Assembly: GCA_002299135.1 (NCBI GenBank)
Contig: DBNM01000178.1
Location: 1-12,073 of the forward strand
Direction: 5' to 3'
Source: Candidatus Neomicrothrix sp. UBA672
Lineage (GTDB): Bacteria; Actinomycetota; Acidimicrobiia; Acidimicrobiales; MedAcidi-G1
Length of the DNA stretch: 12,073 nucleotides
The position numbers were made by a program, and so were the translations under genes. Below the pieces are notes generated by a model. The model did not search any database. It had not been told where the DNA came from and was given only the letters and a program-made list of their open reading frames with translations. Position 1 is the stretch's first letter. Each line of letters starts with the position of its first letter. Shown in pieces: positions 7,077-12,073 of this stretch.

Positions 7077-7912
7077 AAATCCGAATTGTTACAGATAGCG
7101 GAAGTGATCTTTCAGATGAAGAGACTTCAAACTTAGGTATATCGATAGTCCCGTTAAGCATAAGATTTGGTGAAGAAGAATTAATTGACCGTGTTGAACT
7201 TGGAGCAGATGAGTTCTACGAACGAATGAATAATAGTGAAGATGTTCCGCAAACTGCTGCACCTTCACCCGGTGCATTCAAAACAGCTTTTGAAGAATGC
7301 TTTGAACAAGGAGCTGAAACTGTCATTTGTATAAATATGTCAAGTGAACTTTCGGCAACAATCCAAGCAGCAGAAACAGGGGCACGTGAATTAAGTGATA
7401 AGGATATACGTATCTTTGACAGTAAATCTGTAACTGGCGGCTTGGGTACAATGGTTTTAAAGGCTGCAGAAGCTTCCCAAAACAATCACTCAGTTGATGA
7501 AATACTCACACTTCTAAATGATTTACGTTCAAAAACACGTGTATATGCAGCTATAGATACTTTAGAAAACCTTAAAAAAGGTGGAAGAATTGGTAATGCC
7601 CAAGCCCTACTTGGAAGCATGCTTTCTATAAAGCCACTTATCGATGTTAGTAGTGGGATCGTTGAAGAAGCTGGAAGGCAAAGAACAAGAAAAAAATCCC
7701 TTTTGTGGCTTCGCGACAAACTATCTGAGTTTGAAGGCAATATGGAAAATTTAGTTGTAATGCATGCCAGAGCTGAAGACTTGGACGAATTTCTTAATTC
7801 ACTTGAAGGCTTAATAGATCAAACTGCGATACGTGTAAGTGCACTTGGCCCAGTTGTAGCAAGTCATGGTGGACCAGGTGTAATAGGTATTTGTTTTACC
7901 TTAAAAAACTAA
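7073..7912 (+). CDS. DegV family fatty-acid-binding protein
   Basis: DegV proteins bind a fatty acid in the cleft between two domains; FakB members present it to the kinase FakA. The 279 residues carry the family motifs: IVTDSGSDL (5-13), a TAAPSPGAF segment (61-69) where the family usually has T-S-Q-P, INMSSELSATIQAA (87-100), DSKSVTGGLG (116-125), LENLKKGGRI (164-173), LSIKPLI (184-190), GRQRTRKK (201-208) and a C-terminal SHGGPGVIG. Length is typical (about 280). It is cytoplasmic with no signal peptide. The ATG overlaps the upstream stop (ATGA) and has a strong AGGAGG four bases before it (7063-7068), so it is both coupled and well initiated. No fakA kinase gene is in the window, so a role in lipid supply is inferred from the family only. 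Confidence 0.94.
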   Translation: MKIRIVTDSGSDLSDEETSNLGISIVPLSIRFGEEELIDRVELGADEFYERMNNSEDVPQTAAPSPGAFKTAFEECFEQGAETVICINMSSELSATIQAAETGARELSDKDIRIFDSKSVTGGLGTMVLKAAEASQNNHSVDEILTLLNDLRSKTRVYAAIDTLENLKKGGRIGNAQALLGSMLSIKPLIDVSSGIVEEAGRQRTRKKSLLWLRDKLSEFEGNMENLVVMHARAEDLDEFLNSLEGLIDQTAIRVSALGPVVASHGGPGVIGICFTLKN

Positions 7913-7916
7913 TTAA

Positions 7917-8234
7917 ATGAAAACTAATAAGAAAAATGAAAATTGGACTGCTTCAATTACAAACAAATTTATTAAAACAGTTTCACAATTTCGTTCATTC
8001 ACAACTGATCCAATAATTTCCTCTTCTAAATGGATTATTTATGGACTTGCAGTCTTACTTTGTGTGTTTACAGCACTAATTCTCTTCGGCATTGCAATCT
8101 TTAAAATTATCGACCAATCAATACCTGGAGGATCTTGGTTAGCATTTATTTTATTAGGTTTATTTTCTTGTTCTATAGGTGTTCTCATACTAAAAAAGGG
8201 AAAAATGAAAAGCAATAATAATTCGGTCAGTTAG
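7917..8234 (+). CDS. Small two-helix membrane protein, unknown function
   Basis: I do not recognise this 105-residue protein. It has a polar, basic N-terminal segment of about 38 residues, a first hydrophobic helix (about 39-65, WIIYGLAVLLCVFTALILFG and on), a short loop with IDQSIPGGS, a second helix (about 73-92, WLAFILLGLFSCSIGVLIL) and a basic end (KKGKMKSNNN). This predicts a hairpin in the inner membrane with both ends cytoplasmic. Size and topology resemble the small holin-like membrane proteins common in actinobacteria, but I cannot assign a family. It starts four bases after the degV stop and ends seven bases before trxB, so it is clearly part of the operon. No Shine-Dalgarno sequence is visible. 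It sits where related genomes carry murJ and/or sigM. Confidence 0.75.
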   Translation: MKTNKKNENWTASITNKFIKTVSQFRSFTTDPIISSSKWIIYGLAVLLCVFTALILFGIAIFKIIDQSIPGGSWLAFILLGLFSCSIGVLILKKGKMKSNNNSVS

Positions 8235-8241
8235 AAAACAG

Positions 8242-9207
8242 ATGTCAGATAGCCACCAAACAATAGTAATAATAGGATCAGGTCCTGCAGGTTTAACTGC
8301 TGCTATCTATACAGCACGCGCTGAATTGAATCCCTTAGTTATAGAAGGAGAACCATCCTCCACTGGAGATCAACCAGGCGGACAACTAATGCTTACAACT
8401 GAAGTTGAAAATTTCCCTGGTTTCCCTGATGGTATTTTAGGTCCGCAATTAATGGCTGACATGAAAGCTCAAGCAGAAAGATTTGGAGCCACTTTTTTAA
8501 CAAGAAAAGTAACCAAAGTAGACTTAACAAAAAAACCTTTTGAAATCTGGATAGATAACCCTGACAAAGATTTACCAACACATACTGCTGATGCGTTAAT
8601 TATTTCGACAGGAGCCCAATCAGTGATGCTTGAAGTTGAAGGTGAAAAAAGACTATTAGGACATGGACTGTCAACATGTGCCACTTGTGACGGTTTCTTT
8701 TTCAAGGATAAAAAAATTGCTGTTGTGGGTGGTGGTGACTCAGCGATTGAAGAGGCTACCTTCTTAACAAAATTTGCCTCGGAAGTAACTGTAATCCATA
8801 GAAGAGATGAACTACGGGCTTCAAAAATTATGCAAAAAAGGGCTCATGAAAATCCTAAAATAAATTTCCTCTGGGATTCTGAAGTGACAGAAATACTTGG
8901 TTCAAGTTCAGTTGAAGGTGTAAAAATTAGGAATACAAAAACCCTTGAAGAAACAAAGCTTGACTTAGAAGGAATCTTTATTGCTATAGGTCATACACCA
9001 AACACGTCACTTTTCATAGACAAACTTTCAATCGACGACTTGGGATATATAAATACAGAACCTCAAAACACAAAAACAAATGTTGAAGGTGTTTTCGCTT
9101 GCGGTGATGTACAAGATCACAAATATAGACAAGCAGTCACTGCAGCTGGATCAGGATGCATGGCAGCAATTGATGCAGAACATTGGTTAGAAAACCAAAA
9201 AAATTGA
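8242..9207 (+). CDS. trxB: Thioredoxin-disulfide reductase
   Basis: TrxB uses NADPH and FAD to reduce thioredoxin in the cytoplasm. The 321 residues contain every hallmark: the FAD Rossmann motif GSGPAG (12-17), GGQLMLTTEVENFPGFP (46-62), the redox-active CATC (146-149), the NADPH motif GGGDSA (163-168) with HRRDELRAS (186-194), and the second FAD site GVFACGDV (283-290) followed by YRQAVTAAGSGCMAA (295-309). Length is normal. The HRR motif indicates NADPH rather than NADH use. The ATG at 8242 follows the preceding gene by seven bases without a clear Shine-Dalgarno sequence, so it may depend on translation of the upstream gene. Its partner trxA is next. Confidence 0.98.
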   Translation: MSDSHQTIVIIGSGPAGLTAAIYTARAELNPLVIEGEPSSTGDQPGGQLMLTTEVENFPGFPDGILGPQLMADMKAQAERFGATFLTRKVTKVDLTKKPFEIWIDNPDKDLPTHTADALIISTGAQSVMLEVEGEKRLLGHGLSTCATCDGFFFKDKKIAVVGGGDSAIEEATFLTKFASEVTVIHRRDELRASKIMQKRAHENPKINFLWDSEVTEILGSSSVEGVKIRNTKTLEETKLDLEGIFIAIGHTPNTSLFIDKLSIDDLGYINTEPQNTKTNVEGVFACGDVQDHKYRQAVTAAGSGCMAAIDAEHWLENQKN

Positions 9208-9297
9208 CACAAATAAAAAAAATTCTAAAGGTGTTCTGCATTAACCATCTATAAGGTGTAAAAATCCTTAAGTAACTAACTATTAATGGAGAAAATA
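9204..9297 (+). promoter_or_regulatory. trxB-trxA spacer with a consensus -35 and a repeated heptamer
   Basis: A perfect TTGACA (9204-9209) overlaps the trxB stop, but the bases 17 downstream (AAAGGT) are not a good -10. The heptamer AAGGTGT occurs twice, at 9228-9234 and 9253-9259, 25 bases apart, and TAAGG / CCTTA (9252-9256, 9266-9270) can form a small stem. TATAAG at 9250-9255 is another -10 candidate without a matching -35. An extra promoter for trxA is plausible, since this is the largest gap inside the plus-strand block, but it is not proven. Confidence 0.3.
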
Positions 9298-9624
9298 ATG
9301 AGTGGGGCTATCACAAATCTTTCAACAGAAAATTTCGAAAGTGAAATTAATTCAGCGAATCAACCAATCCTTGTAGATTTTTGGGCCGAATGGTGTGGAC
9401 CCTGTAAAATGATTGCCCCCATTTTAGAAGAAATTGCTGATGAACAAGAAGGAGTAATAAAAATCGCAAAAGTGGATGTTGACAATGCACCTGAATTAGC
9501 TCAAAAATTTGAAATAATGAGCATCCCCACTTTAATTGTTTTCAACAATGGGGAACCTGCAAAACGTTTAGTTGGTGCTCAAGGAAAACATCAGCTGTTA
9601 GATGCTTTGTCTGAGTTCATTTAG
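9298..9624 (+). CDS. trxA: Thioredoxin
   Basis: Thioredoxin 1 family, the general cytoplasmic disulfide reductant recycled by TrxB. The 108-residue product has the WCGPC active site (32-36), the buried Asp27 in LVDFWAEWC, the cis-proline P77 in MSIPTLIVF and a C-terminal helix, the standard complete fold. An ATG at 9286 is also in frame, but GGAG (9288-9291) lies six bases before the ATG at 9298, and that choice gives the usual length, so I take 9298. It follows trxB by 90 bases and precedes the CwlM-like gene by 25 bases. Confidence 0.97.
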   Translation: MSGAITNLSTENFESEINSANQPILVDFWAEWCGPCKMIAPILEEIADEQEGVIKIAKVDVDNAPELAQKFEIMSIPTLIVFNNGEPAKRLVGAQGKHQLLDALSEFI

Positions 9625-9649
9625 TAATAATTAACTCAAGAAAAATGTC

Positions 9650-10642
9650 GTGCAAAACAAAAACGCTTTAGAAATTGGAGACACTGGAAACGACGTTTTT
9701 TCTCTACAAATACGCCTATCAAATTTAGGCTTTTTAATTAACAAAATTGAAGTAACTAACAAAGAATTTGGCGCTGACACACAAGAAAAACTAAAAGATT
9801 TCCAAAAATTTAGAGGTCTTAAAACAAGTGGTGTTTTAGATGAAATCACAAAAGCGGTCTTATTAGAAGCAGCTTTCAAACTAGGTAATAGGCAGTTATA
9901 TCTTCAATCTCCAATGCTTAAAGGGGATGATGTTTTCGAATTGCAAACCCAATTGGGAAAATTAGGTTTTGATGTCGGAAGGGTTGATGGAATTTTTGGA
10001 CCGCACACAGTGAATGCTTTGATAGATTTTCAAAAAAATTTTGGTTTGATAGAAGACGGCATTGCTGGTCATGAAACAGTTCGAAATCTTCAAAATATAA
10101 AACATCGTGAAACCTCTGGTACGCAAATTTCTAAAATTAAAGAAATTGAAAACTTGAGAATTCAAAGCACGGAATTAAAATCCAGGCACTTAGTTGTAGG
10201 CCACTTTGGAAATAGTGCAACTCTTGCAAATGCAACAGCGCGAATGCTTCGGCAAAAAGGAGCAAAAGTGATCGACTTAAATAATCCAGATGAAGAAATA
10301 CAGGCTAAAACCGCAAACGGTTTTGAAGCTGAAATGTACATAGGACTTCACATTGAGAATGAGTCTTATTGCGCAGTCAGTTATTTCAAAACAAAAAATT
10401 CTCAAAGTGAAGGGGGGTTTCGGTTAGCTTCGCATTGTTCAAAAGCAATTACAAAAATTATGGATGTGAAGCCCTCAACCAATGGGATGCAACTACCAAT
10501 ATTAAGGGCGACTAAAATGCCAGCTGTCCTATGTGCTCTTGGACCACCTGGAGAAGTCGTAGAAAAGACTAACGAAATAGCTACAGAGCTGACTAAAGCT
10601 ATTTCAAACTGGTTTAAAGATCCTTTAGAATTAGCTGAATAA
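9650..10642 (+). CDS. CwlM-like protein: two peptidoglycan-binding domains plus degenerate amidase_3 domain
   Basis: The 330 residues have two tandem PG_binding_1 repeats (about 6-73, LEIGDTGNDVFSLQIRLSNL; about 88-148, DVFELQTQLGKLGFDVGRVD with GIFGPHTVNALIDFQ), a linker, and an N-acetylmuramoyl-L-alanine amidase-like domain (about 178-322). There is no signal peptide, so it is cytoplasmic, as in mycobacterial CwlM, which does not cut peptidoglycan but, when phosphorylated, activates MurA. The amidase domain is degenerate: the D-P-G-H-G-G motif reads VVGHFGNSA (182-190), the zinc Glu is missing, GLH (232-234) is kept, and the catalytic Glu of the PAVL-x-E-x-G motif is Ala296. It ends at the domain boundary, without the C-terminal tail that carries the regulatory threonine in mycobacteria. 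GTG start, no clear Shine-Dalgarno sequence; ATG at 9645 is out of frame. Position between trxA and parB supports the assignment. Confidence 0.85.
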   Translation: MQNKNALEIGDTGNDVFSLQIRLSNLGFLINKIEVTNKEFGADTQEKLKDFQKFRGLKTSGVLDEITKAVLLEAAFKLGNRQLYLQSPMLKGDDVFELQTQLGKLGFDVGRVDGIFGPHTVNALIDFQKNFGLIEDGIAGHETVRNLQNIKHRETSGTQISKIKEIENLRIQSTELKSRHLVVGHFGNSATLANATARMLRQKGAKVIDLNNPDEEIQAKTANGFEAEMYIGLHIENESYCAVSYFKTKNSQSEGGFRLASHCSKAITKIMDVKPSTNGMQLPILRATKMPAVLCALGPPGEVVEKTNEIATELTKAISNWFKDPLELAE

Positions 10643-10668
10643 ATATTAATTAATATTAATATTTATTC
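10637..10668. terminator. Bidirectional hairpin spanning both convergent stop codons
   Basis: A perfect 14-bp inverted repeat, GAATAAATATTAAT / ATTAATATTTATTC, flanks a TAAT loop. Both genes end in GAA TAA and both stops lie inside the arms (10640-10642 plus; 10665-10663 minus). It is almost pure A/T, so it is not a classic GC-rich intrinsic terminator, but as a symmetric structure in a 20-base convergent spacer it probably separates the two transcripts or protects their 3' ends. Confidence 0.55.
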
Positions 10669-11574
10669 TAAGATATCAAAGATTCTTTGTAAATCATCAG
10701 GATCAGCAAATTCAATTATTAACCTGCCTTTTTTCCCTCTCGAGACAACAGAAACTTTAGTATCAAATCTTTCCGACAAAACTTTTTCTACTTCAAGATA
10801 AGCGGCTTCTTTAACTGAAGTTCCATAAATTACTTTTTCTCTTGTTGCATCACTAGTTTCATCTTGTAAATCATTAACTATCGATTCGAGTTGTCGAACT
10901 GAAAGAGCTTCTGAAAGTATCCGTGACACTAATTTTTCTTCAATTTTTTTATCAGTTACACCAGCTAGACACCTAGCGTGACCTGCACTTAAAGCACCAT
11001 CCATTATTAATCTTTGAACATCAGATGAAAGGTTTAGAAGTCGCAAAGCGTTAGCAACAGCTGGACGACTTCTTCCAACCCTTTCAGCAACTTGCTGCTG
11101 GGTCATACTGAATTCATCCATAAGACGGTGATAAGCAACAGCTTCATCAATTGGATTTAAATCCTCGCGATGAAGATTTTCAATAATTGCTTGTTCAAAA
11201 GATTCAATGTCTTGAATTCTTCTAACAACAGCCGGTATCGATGATAGCCCAGCCCTTTTTGCTGCCAACCACCTTCTTTCGCCAGCAATTAATTCGTACC
11301 GTCCATTTTGTTCCCTTAACAAGATTGGTTGAAGAACACCAACTTCTTGAATCGATGTGGTTAATTCAGATAATTTCTCGTCATCGAAAACAGTTCTAGG
11401 CTGATAAGGATTTCTTTCTATATCAGCTAAAAGAACATGTCTCAGTTCGCTTCCAGGTGTCATTAAAATATCTTGTTCAGATTTGTTTTTGTCAACTAAA
11501 TTTGTTCCTTGATTACTTACAGAATCAGGAATTAATGCTGACAAGCCTTTACCTAAACCAGTTTTATTATTCAT
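10663..11574 (-). CDS. parB: Chromosome partitioning protein ParB
   Basis: ParB is a CTP-dependent DNA clamp that loads at parS sites near the origin and, with ParA, segregates the chromosome. The 303 residues contain the typical N-terminus (GLGKGLSALIP, 6-16, thought to contact ParA), the ParB/Srx CTPase domain with NPYQPR (55-60), GVLQPILLR (79-87), GERRWLAAKRAG (98-109) and ENLHREDLNPIDEA (132-145), the helix-turn-helix (about 157-182, MTQQQVAERVGRSRPAVANA), and a C-terminal dimerisation domain (about 250-303). Length is normal. The ATG overlaps the parA stop by eight bases, with AGGAGG (11586-11581) six bases upstream inside parA, so the two are coupled. No good parS site is seen in the window. 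Confidence 0.97.
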   Translation of the reverse strand: MNNKTGLGKGLSALIPDSVSNQGTNLVDKNKSEQDILMTPGSELRHVLLADIERNPYQPRTVFDDEKLSELTTSIQEVGVLQPILLREQNGRYELIAGERRWLAAKRAGLSSIPAVVRRIQDIESFEQAIIENLHREDLNPIDEAVAYHRLMDEFSMTQQQVAERVGRSRPAVANALRLLNLSSDVQRLIMDGALSAGHARCLAGVTDKKIEEKLVSRILSEALSVRQLESIVNDLQDETSDATREKVIYGTSVKEAAYLEVEKVLSERFDTKVSVVSRGKKGRLIIEFADPDDLQRIFDILE

Positions 11575-12073
11575 TCAAAACCTCCTTTGCTAACTCTTTA
11601 TAGGCAACTGCACCTCGCGAGGTTGGGTCAAACACTGTTATTGGCTGACCATACGACGGGGCTTCAGAAAGACGAACCGATCTGGGAATCATCTGATTAC
11701 AAACACGTTCACCAAAATATTCTCTAACTTCATCAGCAACTTGTTTGGAAATTTTTGTTCGAGAGTCATACATAACTAATACGATTTTTGATATTTCTAA
11801 CTCAGGGTTTAAATTTGATTTAACTAAATCAACATTCCCTACAAGTTGTCCCAAACCTTCCAATGCGTAATATTCACATTGAATTGGAACTATTACTTCT
11901 TTTGCAAAGCACAATGCATTCACAGTCAAAATTCCAAGGGCTGGAGGGCAATCAATAAGAATAAAATCGTAATTACTAATAACTTCATCCAATGCGCGGG
12001 TAAGCCTCTGCTCTCTACTTAAGGCTGTTACAAGTTCAATTTCAGCTCCTGCCAACTCTAAACTTGAAGGCAA
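11567..12073 (-). CDS. parA: Chromosome partitioning ATPase ParA (5' end cut by window edge)
   Basis: The C-terminal 168 or so residues of a ParA/Soj Walker-type ATPase, which binds DNA as an ATP dimer and drives origin movement through ParB-stimulated hydrolysis. Visible are the switch/Walker B segment FILIDCPPALGILTVNAL, IVPIQCEYYALEGLGQL, the Soj-type VLVMYDSRTKISKQVADEV, and the C-terminal PRSVRLSEAPSYGQPI segment conserved in chromosomal ParA proteins. The deviant Walker A and the start lie beyond 12073. Overlap with parB by eight bases confirms the usual parAB operon. Beyond the edge one would expect rsmG, jag, yidC, rnpA, rpmH and dnaA. Confidence 0.97.
   Translation of the reverse strand: MPSSLELAGAEIELVTALSREQRLTRALDEVISNYDFILIDCPPALGILTVNALCFAKEVIVPIQCEYYALEGLGQLVGNVDLVKSNLNPELEISKIVLVMYDSRTKISKQVADEVREYFGERVCNQMIPRSVRLSEAPSYGQPITVFDPTSRGAVAYKELAKEVLNE

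Noticed and set aside
1..12073. Mobile elements, CRISPR arrays, tRNA or rRNA genes, toxin-antitoxin or defence modules
   Set aside because: I looked on both strands and saw no transposase, integrase, regularly spaced repeats, cloverleaf or such gene pairs; the window is packed with conserved housekeeping genes.

Overview
The window is a 12 kb stretch of low-GC (mid-30s % by eye), tightly packed bacterial chromosome that looks like the origin-proximal region of a streamlined actinobacterium. Support for Actinomycetota comes from three families I know only from that phylum (a DUF5318 protein, a DUF6049 membrane-anchored protein and a CwlM-like protein) and from gene order. As I recall it, Mycobacterium tuberculosis has pcnA / DUF6049 / murJ / sigM / trxB / trxC / cwlM / parB / parA at one end of its linear map and DUF5318 / rpsF / ssb / rpsR just across the origin. 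The low GC, short spacers and many overlapping genes fit a marine Acidimicrobiia-type lineage such as the Actinomarina relatives. That placement is an inference.

Layout. Bases 1-5001 are all on the minus strand. Read in transcription order they are a class II histone-deacetylase-like amidohydrolase, the CCA-adding enzyme (GTGA overlap), a DUF5318 zinc-ribbon protein, panB, a structured leader, and the ribosomal/replication operon rpsF-ssb-rpsR, whose last gene runs off the left edge. A 119-bp divergent spacer (5002-5120) with operator-like repeats separates this block from a plus-strand block (5121-10642): a DUF6049 exported protein, a DegV lipid-binding protein (ATGA overlap), a two-helix membrane protein, trxB, trxA and a CwlM-like protein. 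It ends convergently against parB-parA (minus, 10663 to the right edge), with both stop codons inside a 32-bp AT-only-loop palindrome.

Function. The block holds basic machinery: translation (S6, S18, tRNA CCA end), replication (SSB), chromosome segregation (ParAB), pantothenate synthesis, the thioredoxin system, and envelope/peptidoglycan control (DUF6049, CwlM). I see no mobile element, tRNA, rRNA, CRISPR array or plainly novel defence or metabolic system. The unusual points are signs of reduction and divergence: the CCA enzyme has lost the HD-domain motif, the CwlM amidase fold lacks key zinc/catalytic residues, S18 is a cysteine-free form with an altered motif and a long tail, and murJ/mutT/sigM are absent from the place where actinobacteria usually carry them, with DegV and a small membrane protein there instead. 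No gap exceeds 300 bases; the longest is 179 bases, between panB and rpsF.
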